NCBI RefSeq assembly: GCF_023065955.2
Contig: NW_026623089.1
Coordinates: 35,618,767 to 35,682,766 of the forward strand
Source: Ursus arctos
Lineage: Eukaryota > Chordata > Mammalia > Carnivora > Ursidae
Reading direction: 5' to 3'
DNA length: 64,000 nt
The translations under genes and the position numbers were made by a program. The notes under the pieces are model-generated. The model made no database searches and was not told the origin of the DNA. It was given only the letters and a program-made list of their open reading frames with translations. This document shows positions 12,701 to 27,700 of the stretch, piece by piece. Position 1 is the stretch's first letter. The number at the start of each line of letters is the position of its first letter.

Positions 12701-15700
12701 TAAGTGCTCTCAAAAAAGAATCAGCCCGGTAACTTGCAACAGCAAAACCATTATCACAGAGAAATCAATAAAGATACCTAAGAGGAAAATACTGGCTCAG
12801 ATTTCCAAGGATTATTGAGCAATGTGATCCAGTAATACAAGAAATACTTTAAAAGTTAATAATGGCCCACAGAGGATGAAAACGGAACAATGACAAGATC
12901 AAAAGTTATCTGTGCATGTGGAAGTCAATTGATTTTTTGATGTTACTAGTAACCTAGTTCTACAAACTTGTTAGAGAAATCAAAAGTACTATGAACTAGT
13001 ATATAAATCTTCAGAAAAAAAAAAAGATAATCTTCAAACATCTTTACCCCAATTTCCATCACACCAATCCTAGAGATTTCATAAAGTGAAGGAAATTAAT
13101 TGAAAAAAGTTCTCCTTCATAAAAAACATGGAAATATACCTAATAGTATTAGCTCTGAGTGGTTTGGTTTGAGGGAATTCTAATATTCCTTTTTAGACTT
13201 CCTGAATGTTCCAAATTTACTACCATAAATACACATTTCCTTTATAATCATACATTAAGAATATTTTTATCTGTTTATTTTGTTTAAAAATGTGAGACTT
13301 GTAGTAATAAACACCAACCTTATCAACTTCATAGTTATAAACTGTCAGCCAATAATAAATAAAGACCACGTGTTGCACCAATATGCACGTAAGGACCACC
13401 TCAGTTTCCATCCTGGTTCTACCATTTACTAGCTAAGTGAACTTGGACAAGCATGTTTCCTTAGCCATAGTTAAAAACAGTGCCTACCCCTAATATTTGT
13501 GAATTAAATGAGATGTTATATGTAAACTCAGCATAACTGACCCAGAATAAGCTGCTATTACTATTGTTGTTGTTATTAGTACTAGCATTGACATTACACA
13601 TTATTTTAAAAAAAGGGAAAATACTCTTTATAACCATTATTAGAGTAATAGTAACATAACTTAAAAAAGATACCCCTATAAAAAGTGGCATGAAAAAAAA
13701 TATCAAAAATAGAGTTAAAAAGCATTATTTATATACACATGATCCTATTTATAAAAATAAAAACACATAAGTACATAATTTACATATATTATTAAATACA
13801 ATATATGTATCTAATTAGATATATAACATAAATCTAATACACTATGTTAAATACAACATATATATGTATCTAAATAATTACTGTACATACTTGTATGTTT
13901 TCATGATCTAAAAGTGTGTTTTAGGGCACTTGGGTGGCTCAGGTCATGATCCTGGGGTCCTGAGATGGAGCCCCACGTCGGGCCCCCTGCTCAGCAAAGA
14001 GTCTGCTTCTCCCTCTCCCTCTGCCTCTCCTCCCTGCTCGTGCTCTCTCAAATAAATAGAATCTTTTAAAAATTTAAAAAAAATTTTTTAAAAAGTGTAT
14101 AACACTGTCAAGAATGGTTATATTTAAAAAGAAGAGAGAAATGATTGGGGAGAAGGCTTTCATTTGTATCTTCATTTGTTAAAAAATATTTCTAGGGACG
14201 CCTGGGTGGCTCAGTCAATTTAAGTGTCTGCCTTCAGCTCAGGTCATGATCCCAAGGAGCCCGATGTGGGGCCTGATCCCAGGACCCCGAGATCACGACC
14301 TAAATTGATATCATGACCTGAGCCACCCAAGTGGTAGTTTATTATAACCTACTTGAAATTGAAGTTCTGGAACAATTTCTCATTTAACATAAGAAAAATG
14401 TCTACAATAAGATAGCATTAATGTAAATATTTTTTTCTATTTAAAGATTTTATTTATTTATTTGACAGAGAGAGAGCACAAGCAGGGGGCACGGGAGAGG
14501 GAGAAGCAAGTCCCCCGCGGAGCAGGGAGCCCAACGCAGTGCTCGATCCCAGGACCCTGGATCACAACCCCAGCTGAATCCAATGAGCCACCCAGGTGCC
14601 CTGAGATAAATACTCTTTACCTGTCAAATATCAAAAAGTATGGTAAAATACTACTTTGTGGATAAGGATGGAAAAAATACTCTTAATTCTCATACTAATC
14701 CAGAACCAGTTAACTAATGGTAACTACATTTTGCAGTCATAAAATAACTATATAACCCTGATATGGCAGCCAAGATGCACTATTAAGTGAAGAAACTAGG
14801 ATTCACAACAGTGTTTATAGGATGTTTTCATTTTTTTACAGGAAGAGAAAAAAAGGACAGAAAGAGGAAGAAGTAAAGAGAAAGAAAGTAACTGGTGTCG
14901 TTTGATGCCTTGAAGAGAAACTTGAAGGCTGGGAGGGTTGGGAGGGAGTGTTTTTCCTCACTGTACATACTTTTGTATATTTTGTATTTGGAATCAGTGA
15001 TTGTATTTCCTATTTTAAAATTAAACTCTGATAAAAACTTGTTACAACCATACTACATACTCTCATGAATATTATCTGCAAACAAAAGTTTGTTTTTTAC
15101 TTTTTGGGGGGAAATAAACTTGTCAGTCTTTAATAGAGAAAAAAAGATTCTAATACTACATGAGGCACATTTTTTCTTTTTGAAAGTTATTAAGTTTTTT
15201 ATTTTAATTCCGGCACAGTTAACATAAAGTATTATATTAGTTTCAGTGATTCAACAATTCTATACATTACTCAGTGCTCATCATAAGTGCACTCTTAATC
15301 CCCATCACCTGTTTTACCCATTCCTCCATGACCTCCCCCACATATTTTTCTTAATGTTGGACATTCTTCACTTTAAGCTTTATTTCTTTTGTGAAATAAG
15401 TGTTCTTACCATTTGAAAAAAAATTATGGAGTTGATAAATGTTCTGTTTAATTCTAAAATTAGTGTCTAAAAAACGTGTTCTATAATGAAAACAATCTTT
15501 ATTATTTAAACTGGCCACGCAACTTTTCAAATAACCTACCTCTTTCTGTACTTGCTCAATCTGTTTTTTGGCATCAGCGAGTTTCTCTTTCAGCTCAAAA
15601 TAATCTTCTTCCTTCCTCTGAAGATCTGCTTTCAGATTTTGTGTAAGAGCGGAGCTTGCAGATAGCTCCTCTTTCAACCTAAAGAACACAAATCATTTCT

Positions 15701-18700
15701 CTATAGTGACTCACAACAAACCACACCGGATCATACGTGTGAGCTAGTAACAACCTACAAAATTCTAAATTTTCACAAACTTGGAATGTCCAATCAATGA
15801 ATGAGTTCTTCAGAGAGGATTTCATGTGATTTTATAAACAGATTTTTGCATATAACTTTTGGTTCCAGAGGTTTAGTTGAACTAAGTTCAGGTTCTCTAC
15901 TCTTCAAACATACTATGCTAGATTAAGTTATACCCACCTACATTATTGAAAAGCTACAGAGAGGAAAACCAATAAAATAAACGCTTTGCACATTTTTAAA
16001 TGTTTTAATAACATTTATCTTACTTTTCTGCTTTTTGCCGGTTGATTTCCTTTTCTTCTTCCTTTAATTGAAGTGAATGCTTTGCATCTTGCAAATTACT
16101 TGTTAATTGTGAGATCTCTTCTTTCAACTTGACTTCCTTTTCACTTAAATCTTTGGTGTTTTTGATAGAATCCTGAAGATTTGCTTGAAATTCCTTCAGA
16201 TTTCCTTCTAGCTTTAAGATGATGGATTCCTTTTCCAAAATGTCTTGTTCTAACTTGGCTGAATGACTGCATTCATCTTTTTGAGTTTCTAAGATTGCTT
16301 CAAGTTCCTTTATTTTCATCTTATAGCAAGTAACATCTTCTGTAAGTTCTGAAAGTGCTCTCTTCCCTTCAACTACATGTTGTACTTGAACATCAAGAGC
16401 AATATTTTTTCCTTGCAATTCTTGTTTCAGCTGCTGTATAAGATTTTCTTTTTCTTTTAGTAGGTCACCTTGATTTTTATTCTCCCTTTCCTCTATTTTT
16501 AGTCTACTGTTTTCATCTATACAACCTTTTAATTCTGCCTGTAACTTTTCAATTTGTTGTTCCAATTCCTGGATCTGATGACTTTTTTTGGAAGAGGCCT
16601 TTACAATTTCCTTACATTCTTCCCAAATAGCTTCAATACTAGAGTGGAAAGAGCTTTCCCTATTGAGTTCCTGGTTATGATATTCTTTAACCTGCTTACT
16701 TACCAAATTATCATTATCTGAAAGGTTTAACTGTGTATTTGGCAAATTATCCTCTTGAGAACCACTTGACAGATCCCTGAGATTGAGTGAATCTATGTTT
16801 GAAATCTGAGAAACTGGATCAAGTGTTCGTAGTTCATCTATTTTTGCTTGCATTAATTTTATTTGTGAAACATTATTTGCGATGTTTTTCCTAGCGGTTT
16901 CTATCTCCTTTGACAATTTCACAATCTTTTCCTCCTGTTCTTGATTTATACCTCTCTGCACGTGTAATTCAGAAATTACATTATCATAATTTGACTGAAT
17001 TTGTTGGACCTCTAGATTTAAAGTAAAATTCTTTTTTTCAGAAAAAGAAAGTTCTTGCTGCAAACTAATAATCTTTTTATTTAACTCTGTTTTTTCTTCC
17101 TTTTCATTCTTAAGTTCATTTTCAGCAGTAAGTAAACATGTTTTCAGCTCTTCATTATTTTCTTGTAAAATTCTAATGCCTTCCTCATCTTCTGAAATGC
17201 TCTTTTGCATTTCTTCACTTTTCTTTTCGTCTTCAGTGATAGTTGGATTTGCATGTATAAGTCCTTTAAAAATAAGAAAATTGTTATTAATCTGGCAAAC
17301 CTTAATAAAACCAAGAAGTTACCATATAAGCCAATATTTAAACATAAAAAAACTTAAAAGCAAACTTTTAATGTAAAACAAACATAAGCCATTGAGTGAA
17401 AAAGAAAAAACAGGTTGCAAAACATACACCCATATAAGCCCACTTATGTAAAAGCTATAGTTCCTTCAATTAATGCAGAAAGAGTTAGTAGCAAAGGAAG
17501 TACACCAAAATTGACATGAACTACCCAAGTAGGATTACCAGCTGTTCCTATTTTCTCTTTATAACTTTCAATATTCTTTCAATTATCTACTACAAATCTT
17601 TGTTATCATTATAATATGGAACAGAGGGAAGGAAATCACTTGAGACACCCCAAGTTAAACACTCCAAATCCTAAAGATAATTTTAAAGCACAATTATATT
17701 ACAGATCTACTAAATGAATGACTTGAAAACTGAGTACCTTATATTTTCATAGTTAAATTAGGGGGGAAATGGCTGAAATTCTAGGAACTCTCATGCAGCC
17801 TTACCCTTCATTAGCTGTGTTAACTGTCAAACTCCTTAACCCTATGACCACTTCCTCAAATGTAAAACAGAAATAATATCACCTACTTCAGTTTCCATAG
17901 TATTTATGCAAAACCAAGGTTTTTTTTAATTTTTTAAATAATTTTTGTTATATTAGTCACCATACAGTACATCCCCAGTTTTTGATGCAATGTTCCATGA
18001 TTCATTATTTGCATATAACACCCAGTGCACCATGCAATATGTGCCCTCCTTAATACCCATCACTGGCCTATCCCAATCCCCCAGCCCCCTCCCCTCTGAA
18101 GCCCTCAGTTTGTTTCCCAGAGTCCACAGTCTCTCATGGTTCATTCCCCCTTCTGTTTACCCCCCCTTCATTCTTCCCTTCCTTCTCCTACCGATCTTCC
18201 TATTTCTTATGTTCCATAAATGAGTGAAACCATATAATTGTCTTCCTCTGCTTGACTTATTTCACTTAGCATAATCTCCTCCAGTCCCATCCATGTTGCT
18301 GCAAATGCTGTGTAATCATTCTTTCTGATGGCTGAGTAATATTCCATTGTATATATGGACCACATCTTCAAGTTTTATTAGTAAGTTTTCAGTTTTCAAA
18401 TACAATCTATATTAGTTTCCTTCACCCAACTGTCTAGATACTCCTGTACAGCTGTAATCGTGCAAACCCATTATGCAATCCCAAGATCTCTTTTCTTTAA
18501 TACAGACTAACTTTAAAAGCTCACTGAATAAGGTTTTATTATCTATAACTTACATTGTCTCCTCTGCCTCAAAGAGTGTGGGGAAAACGTGGCATCACCC
18601 TTGTTGTAGAGCCTTACTTTCTTCAAAGCAGATGAGTGTATTTTTGAAGCTTTTCTTATGTTTGTAGTTACATTTTCCTAAATTACTGCCTTAAGATTCA

Positions 18701-21700
18701 TAATTTATTCTAAGTATTCCAGCTACTCTGGAATCTTAAAGATTTACCCTGTTTTTACAATCAACCTTGCCCACTTACACTTATAGATTTTTATATCATT
18801 TTTCCATCAGATTGTCTTCTAACATCTTACAAAGTTGTGGCAAGTCATCCCAAAGTGGAATGACTCCATCTTCTCCACTGGTTCAGACTTCTGTTCTACT
18901 TTCCATTTAATGTAATTATCTACTTATGATGCTATTTTTATACCTATGACTTCATCTGCTGAAATGACTAAGAAAACTGAATGAGGATGGATTTTTTTTT
19001 CATAACTTAGAAATGGTTTTTTTAAAAAAGAATCCTCTTGCTCTTTAAAAAAACAAGTTATAAAATTGTCTGAACCCTGCATCAGGACAGAGAGATGGGA
19101 TCTAAGCAAGCTTAAAATGACAACAATCAGAAATTCAGAACTCACAAATAGATCCTATCTATCCTGAGTCAAGAGATTTGAGTCATGCATACCATCCAGA
19201 TGTAATCCGTAAACACTTAAGTGAAAACAGAAAGCTCAACAAAACTTTTGTGATCAAGTAATGTTCTGATTTTACTCTATTTCAAGAACTAGGATAATTA
19301 CATAATAAGGTAAATCAAACTAATTTGTTTTGTACCTAATTTTTTTTTCAGATAATCATACTATTCTTTTGGTAAACTTTACATGTTTTATATCAAAAGA
19401 TTTATAGAACATATTCAGGACAGCCTTATAAGGGAAAAATTAAAGTATTAGTCCAGCAAAATAGAGATGGGAAATCTCTTAATTATCTACTGTTAACTTA
19501 TAAAAACTAAACATAAACAACAAAAATGCAGTTAACACTTTAGTTCAATATTTATACTACATTCAACCTATACTTTTACTGCTTATATTTTGCTATAATA
19601 ATTATAGTTTTGATTGAAAAATCACAAGTAAGGAGACTATCATGTGTCTGGTTTGTCTCTTTTATTGCTATTTGAAGCCTTATTTCTCAGACTGTTTACA
19701 TGGCTACCAGCTTTCCCAAAGTACAGATACAATGACCTCAAACAAGCAAATATTTTATTAAAATAAAAGACAGGTGTAAATACATATACCCATCCTCTGG
19801 GCAGTCTATAACATGTTAGCATAAAAATCAATCATGTATATTTCCTCAGGTTTTTTCCTTAGATAAGTAAATTTCCTCCTATCTGCAACTTTTCCCATTA
19901 CTGGTTTAGGAATTAACTTTCTTAAAGTCCTCCTGCTGACAAGTGAAGTAGTACCTTTCTTTGCTGGCGGCTCTTCTAGTTGAAGTTCATTTCTATTTAT
20001 TCTTTTTCTTCCCAAATCAGTTTTGGTTTTGTCGTCCTCAGGCACTTCAGTGGTTTCATTAGAAGCCAATTTATTGTTTATTATTAAAGAAGATGTACCA
20101 GCCTTATCCTAAAATAAAATAAAGATTAGTTCACACATACAAAGGTATAATAAATGTAAAAGTTATATAAATTATATTTCAGTAGTGTATCATAAAAATT
20201 TTATTTTCAGGGGCGTCTGGTGGCTTAGCTGTTAAGCATCTGCCTTCGGCTCAGGGCGTGATCCGAGTCCTGGGATCTAGCCCCGCATCGGGCTCCCTGC
20301 TCTGCTGGGAGCCTTCTTATTCTTCTCCCACTCGCCCTGCTTGTGTTCCCTCTCTCACTGGCTGTCTCTCTCTCTGTCAAATAAGTAAACAAAATCTTTT
20401 AAAAATTTAAAAAAAAAATTGTAAAAAAAATTTATTTTCAGGGTGCCTGGGTGGCTCAGTTGATTGGGCGTCTGCCTTTGGCTCGGGTCATGATCTCAGG
20501 GTCCTGGGATCAAGCCCCATGTCGGGTTCCCTGCTCACCGGGGAGTCTGCTTCTCCCTCTCCGTGTCTGCCATTCCTCCTGCTTGTGCTCTATCAAATAA
20601 ATAAATAAAGTCTTTAAAAAAATTTTTATTTTCAAATTTGTTGAAACATTTTCTAAGTTATTTCTTAAGTCTCACCCTAAAAATAACTGATGGCTCTGGC
20701 AAGTGAGTAATATTAACTAACTTGTGCATTCAGGAAGACAAAAAAACCCACTTATATTAAAGTCAGTTAAGCATATAGTTTTATCCTGATACCTAAAAAC
20801 AAATTCAACGTTAATGGATTAGAGACTTGTTCAGGGATACCTGGACAACCCTAAAACACTTACCCCTCAGTCACATTCAAAATGTGCTTTCAAAAGAAAA
20901 ATACAAAAACACTATTGATAAAATTGTTTCTTCTAGATACTTGAACTTAAAATCTTGAGGTCCCACGCTAGAAACTTAACAATTGTTTTGTTACCAAAGC
21001 CTCTGATAGATAAGCAGCATTTTTTTATACTTTAACAACTCCCAGAAAAATAGTTTTGGCCTTAGCTTCTAGCCTATGTATATTTAAAGATATACAATCT
21101 ACATACAGCCTTAAAACTGAGCTCCTAGTTTATCTAAACAATAAAAATTATTTAGATTTTTATTTTTTAAGGAAAATACTATGCCTCCCTAAAAGGCTCG
21201 CAGAAAAGAAAGATACAATATACTGTTATCCAGAAAGAGGGATGGGTGAAACTCAGCAGTTAAGGACAAGGTTATAAAGTAATCAAAGGTATGGTAAAGC
21301 CAGGGATTTTTTTTAAATGCAAAGATTATTTAAATCCCTTCTGCTGGTAGCAATCCATTTTGGGGGGGGGGGAAGTATATGAAAAAAACAAAATGCCATT
21401 TTCCATCATAAAATCAAACATTTTATTCAGGATATATAGATGAGATGAGTTTTTAAAATCATGAAGTAATGAGGTTTATTTTTTTTTAAGCAGTTTTTTT
21501 TTTAGATATCCCTAAACAGAGGATGTCATGACGAAAAACCTCCACTTTCACAATTAGGCCCCTGGTGTCAATGAAAAATAACAAAATCCTGAAATAGACA
21601 TATCACACCTCTGACAGAGCCTAAGAGTTTTCAAATACTCCGTGACAGGTTCAAGTTGTCTCTTCCCTCACTCTTAGACCTCTCAAAATGATCTGATCAT

Positions 21701-24700
21701 TTTTTTCCTCCTTCAAATTATACAACCTTCCCCCCAAAAAATCTATCCTCCACAATTATTATTGAAAGGAGTCTTTCACACAACCCTACCGTACGTGTGG
21801 TTGGAAAAATGATCAAGAACCACCATTCAAAATAAATTTTATCATTAAGAAGGGTCTGCTTTCAAGACAAGCTTTGGAATAGTGACCCTAGATCAACAGT
21901 TAATCAGCACATCAGGTTACATTCCATATTACTTCACATTTGTTTAGTATTTATGTGAATACTTTCACATACTGTTTTAACCTAGTTGGTAACAGAATCT
22001 AGAACCTATCTAAAAAGTCTATTTACAGGCAAGAACTATTAAATTAGGAACATTGCTAATTTAAATGCTTTTTTACTATTACTTAAATGTGACTAACACA
22101 CTGTGGTATATAAACATACTACAGAAAAAAATATAATTCCAACTTAAATTTCCAACAATTTTCTTCAAAGATACAGTCGCCAGAGTGATGTCTCTGGTTT
22201 TTTTTTCTTGTTTTTATTTTCCTTCACCAAACCAAACAAGACTTACAATCCAAATCAAGTGCAGAGCAAAAGCATGTGATGAATAGCCAAACGAAAGTGC
22301 TGCGAGTCTGAAGGCCCAGCAATTCATATTGTAAGAAGTTAAGCCCCCAGTCCCTAAAGGTCTTACCTCCTCTTATTTCACAAGTCAATACCCTCTTCTT
22401 AATCTCTACTGCCACTACCCAGCTACCCTTAATCAAAGTCCTCATCAACTGTCACTGACTCTTCCAAGAAGCTTTTCTGGTCTCTATGCCTCCAGTCTAA
22501 CTCCATCTCAACCCCATTCTCCAAATATCCAAATACATCACTCAAAATAAAAAATCAACTTTGCTACTGCTCTCCTTAAAATTAATGACTCCTCACTGCC
22601 TCTGGAATAAAACCCAAACTCTTCAATGCGGTATTTAAGGACTTCCACCATCTTACCCCAACCTACTGCTCCCAGCCTCACTTCTCACCTCTCCTTGATT
22701 CAAACTTTCCCTTGAACAATAAATACTTGTGCTTTCCTACACTGACTGAAAGGCTTCTCATTTCCATAACTTTGCGCATTCTGAATCCTGTACCTGGAAG
22801 GCCAGCCTATTTTCTTGTCCCTCACAGCTATGGACTGCCCACTCCCCCTACTTTCAACTGGCTAAACTTTAATCATCCTTCATGGCTCAACTTAATCATT
22901 TTCATCTCCAGAAAGTATTCCCTAACCTCCACCTATTCTCAGCTTCTTGTATATAGTGCCTACCACTGCACATTTCATTACAATTCTGTTTACGTGGTTT
23001 CTCTCTTACTGAGGAGTCTTTAAGAGTACTAGTTTTTGGGGCGCCTGGGTGGCACAGCGGTTAAGCGTCTGCCTTCGGCTCAGGGCGTGATCCCGGCGTT
23101 ATGGGATCGAGCCCCACATCAGGCTCCTCCGCTATGAGCCTGCTTCTTCCTCTCCCACTCCCCCTGCTTGTGTTCCCTCTCTCGCTGGTTGTCTCTATCT
23201 CTGTCGAATAAATAAATAAAAATCTTTAAAAAAAAAAAAAAAAAAGAGTACTAGTTTTTACTCAGCTACACAATTCTCAAAATCTAACACAGTACTTGGC
23301 ACACAGTAGACATTCAACAAGTGTTTCTTGACTGAAATAAATCATTTTATGCTTCTCATTCATGCTCTTCTCCTTATTACAAGGATGTCTCTCCCAGTTC
23401 AGGTACAAATAAAAAGTCAGATAGACTGAATAATGCATCTAAAGAATACCAAAACAGAGGTCTGCTACCAGAGATTACACAGAAGGTAAGCTACTCTTCT
23501 AGAAGGCTTCTTATTTACCCCTGGAGTATCAAAAGCCCAACTTATGCTGAAATGATCAGAGAATATTGGTGAGTACTGGACCTTGACTGTCAAGACAGAA
23601 AGCATAGTCAACAGTCACTTTTTACAAGATACTGATCTTCCCTCCTGGTCACAGAAAAGACATACAAAAGCACCTCCAAACAAAGCAGAGAGGTTTGGCT
23701 ATTAGTTTACTCAGCCTATAATGTTATGTCTATATATTCTGCCTTTTTAAATTCAAGCAATAATCTAAAGGAGTTTACAATAAAAAGCATAAATGAAAAC
23801 TAAAACCATTGTTTTAAAAAAAAGGATTAAAAGGCAGGCTGATTATCCTAAACTAACTAAATATGAAATTACCTAAATGTGTACTTCTAAAACCCTTAAA
23901 GGCTTTACATGGCATAGTATATAATGCAATTTTTAAAAAAAGTATATCTTTGCTATTAACCATATGAACATTAGCAAAAAGCACATTTAAAAAAATTAGC
24001 TTCTAACAAAAAAAAACCCCTAACTCCACTGAATTTCATTTATAGTTCTATATAGAGACACAGAAATAAAGGTAGGTACAGTGATAGAGACAGAGACAGA
24101 GAGAGAGAGAAATCTTTATGACCTGCAGATATCTGAGCACATTAAGTTCCTTTTGCCCCAGAGCTCCCCTTCCAATGAGCTAAGGCTTACACTTCCAAGA
24201 GCTACATATTCTTCTCTCTTACGTATGTAAAGCAATGCCAGTGTAATTTGTGGGATATTATGTTCAAAGAGGTCAAATGCCCTGCAAGTTCTCAAAAACT
24301 CAGATCTGCACAATGGTAAACTAAATTCAACAAAATAAATAATTCAACATTCTTAGTAAATTAATCTTAGCTATATAAGCTATTTTAAATTACTTTATTT
24401 TGAACCAAAACATAGATTTTTAATGTAATTTGTAAGGCAGACAAATAAAGTTAAATTCTTACACTGCTTGCAAATGTGTTTTCCATATGAAATTTTAGGT
24501 TCTGAAATGTGTTGATATACCCTCTTTCTGATCAATTATATCTACCAACTCTTGAATTCTTTGACTCTGCATAAGTATTTTCTTTGGAAAAAAGAAAAAT
24601 AGCAATGTTTAATAAATGTATTTCGGGATACATAAAATGCAAGTCTGATGCAATTTTAGAATTCCTTCAAATTTTAAGACGAAGTAAAAATTAAGTAGCA

Positions 24701-27700
24701 TAGTATGACCTTATTTTTGCTTAAAAAATAACATGTTTATTTAAATAAAGGAAAGAAAAGCAATATAATATATTGGATAAGAGGACTCTGGAATCAGACT
24801 GTCCAGGTCTGAATCCTAACTTTTCCACCTTCTAGTTGTATGACTCTGGACATGTTATTTTATGTCTCTGTAAAAATAAAAAATAATAACAGTATCTACA
24901 TCATAAAGTTGTTCTGAGATTTAAATGAGTTAATATATGTAAAGCATTTTAGAGAGTGCATAGTAAGTGTTCTATAAAAATAAATACATATGGGGTGCCT
25001 GGGTGCCTGAGTCGGTTAAGTGTACAACTCTTGATTTCAGCCCAGGTCATGTCAGGGTCTTGGGATCAAGCCCCACAGCAGGTTCTGCACTCACTGGGGA
25101 GTCTGCTTGAGATTCTCTCTCTCCCTCTCCCTCTTCCCCTCACCCCTGCTCGCACGCACTCTATCTCTCAAATAAATAAATAAATAAAATCTTTTGAATA
25201 CATAAATAAATATAAGGTAAACGTCTAAAAAAAGCTACCAACCAACTTGGTTTTCTCTCTTATTTTTATTCAGGAGGAAGATTATGGGGACTTTCTTATC
25301 TTCTATTTTACAGAGTTTAATATAACTGAATTTTTACAACTAGCATCTACTATTTTTATAACTAGAAAGATAAAGGAAAAGATTAGGAATCATCTAAACA
25401 GTAGCTGTAATGTCTTCTGCTAAGTACATTATTTTGGTTACTTCTTTAAATGCTAGATATTAGACATCAAAGATCTTGACTTATGTCTGATATCTTAAAA
25501 TATTTAGCTCTTGAGAAGTATAAATGTAAACTGATATAAGACCCATACCAGAGAAGGTCAGAAAAAAATATCAAGTTTAGATCTCTAAATTCACCTCACC
25601 TCCATGTGTATTTATAATTTCATATTTACACCTATCAATGTCAAACCCACTTACAACCATTCGGAATGATTATCTCACCAAAGTGCCAAAGATCTTCAGA
25701 ATTCAATGCTACACATTGCTCAAGCCATATCCCATACTTTAAAAGTCAGTAATTTCAGATAAAATAAACACCATTTAAATGCATCAATCAACACCATGCA
25801 TCTAGTGAAAGAATAACACAGATCTCTATGTGCCAATGTAGAATTATCTCCAAGATACCTTTTTAGGGAAGAAAACAAGACAAAAAACTAATTAATCCCA
25901 TCTGTGTAAACTTTTTTTTTTTTTTTAAGTAGGTTCCATGCCCAGTGTAGAGCCCAACATGGCTTGAACTCACGACCCTGTGATCAAGACCTGAGCTGAG
26001 ATCAAGACCTGAGCTGAGATCAAGAGTCAGAGCTTAACCAACTAAGCTACCCAAGCGCTCCTAATTTGTGTAAACTTTTTAAAAGATGTGTGTATATGTT
26101 CTCTCTATATAAATAAATATCCTCTGGAAAGACTGAAGAAACTTTCTAATGGCTATCACTGAAAACTTATAATTTTCAATTTTTTATCACATTCATTTAT
26201 TACTTTTTCTTTAATTATTTTTAAAATAAATGTACCTTGTCATAAATTATGCTCCTTCAATTGCTTAATTATTAAGTTCCTTATCAAGACAAAATAAAAC
26301 TTGAAGTATTACCTTATCAGATTTCTCAAGCTCTTGAACCAATGAATTCAAATTAATTTCTGATTCTGAAAAAATAAGAAAATTGAAAATAAATAAGCGT
26401 CTAAAAAAATATATATCACTGAATAATCATGAAATGTGTTACATTTGGGAAAAATTATTTTGACAGCACTAGAAGCACACAGCATTCGGCTACTAGTTCT
26501 ACCTCCAGAGGGCAATGTTTCTGAAAAAGCCACGTTCAACATCCCACCCAAGGTAAAAATGAATGACATATGTTAAATTGTAAAAAATTTCTGGTATAAT
26601 TTCAGAGAGTACCTTTCTAGTCCACTTAGTCATGTAGAGACATTTACCTGCTATTTTCTACCCACTTTGTTTCACACAGAAAAGGGCAGAATATTTCATC
26701 TAACACTTTTAAAAACCAGATATGACATTATAAACATACATATGTAAATTAAAAAAATAGAGAGAGAGAGAGCTCTGAGCTGGAATGGAGCGCCAATTTA
26801 ACAAACTTAAGACCACTCCATAGGAGTTACTTTATCCCAAACTTAGAAGCCCAGAGCAGAATCTACTACACTATGATAATTCATAAAAGAAACAGAACAA
26901 AATTCACAGCATTGCAATTTCCTGTAAGATTTCTTAATTTGCTGATAAAACTAATGCTTAGTTTGGTGGTTATTGTATTTTATTGGTTTTTTTTTTTTTG
27001 AGAAGTCCATTTTCTACTAATATTAGTCTGAAAGTAAATGAAGGCAAAAAAAAAATTTTAATAGTAAATTACTACAAAGCCACTAAAATGTTAAACTTTA
27101 AATAGGTTACCTAGATCAAAGTATCTTCTAGTCGCTACGGTAAATACGCTGCATAAATCTCTTTTACTTACTTACCAACTGTCTTTTTACGCATTTGTAA
27201 CATCTAAATATGGATAAAATACATCTACTTACCATCTTCTCTCTTTTTTAACTCTTCCTGGGTTTTGATTAATTCTTCTTTGGTTTTAGCTAATTCAGCT
27301 TTAACTTGATTAAACTTTATTTCTAAACAAGCAATAGCTTCCTGGGGGTCAGCAAGAGATGCAATATATAAGTGAGCAATTTCAGCCTGTTTCTTAATAT
27401 CAGTGACATCATCTTGAAGAGAATCAATAATATCTTCAATTCCTACATAATTATGTGCTTCCTAAAAATAGCAAAAACCACATGCCTAATGTTAACAGTG
27501 GCTTTCACTCTTACAATGTGGCACTATCTGATTTACACAGTTTTAAGAACATGTAGCAAAAAATTCACAACTTAACATGCTTTTCAATTAAGTATATTAA
27601 AGTATTTCCACTTATGAAAAAGCTGTGTTTCATTACTCATTTTCTGTTTTACGGAATGTGAGACACAGTTCCATTTAAAAAATGTCATAAGCTACAAGTC

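Noticed and set aside
16024..17263. 1.24-kb open frame considered as a separate single-exon gene
   Set aside because: Both ends have splice signals with phases matching exons 19 and 21, and the peptide is the KIF20B stalk.
22712..23023. 103-codon plus-strand ORF
   Set aside because: Falls in an L2 element.
24519..24521. Internal donor AGAGG|GTATAT as a way around the exon 18 frameshift
   Set aside because: Ending the exon there leaves phase 1, and joining exon 19 would read GGA TAA, a stop at once.
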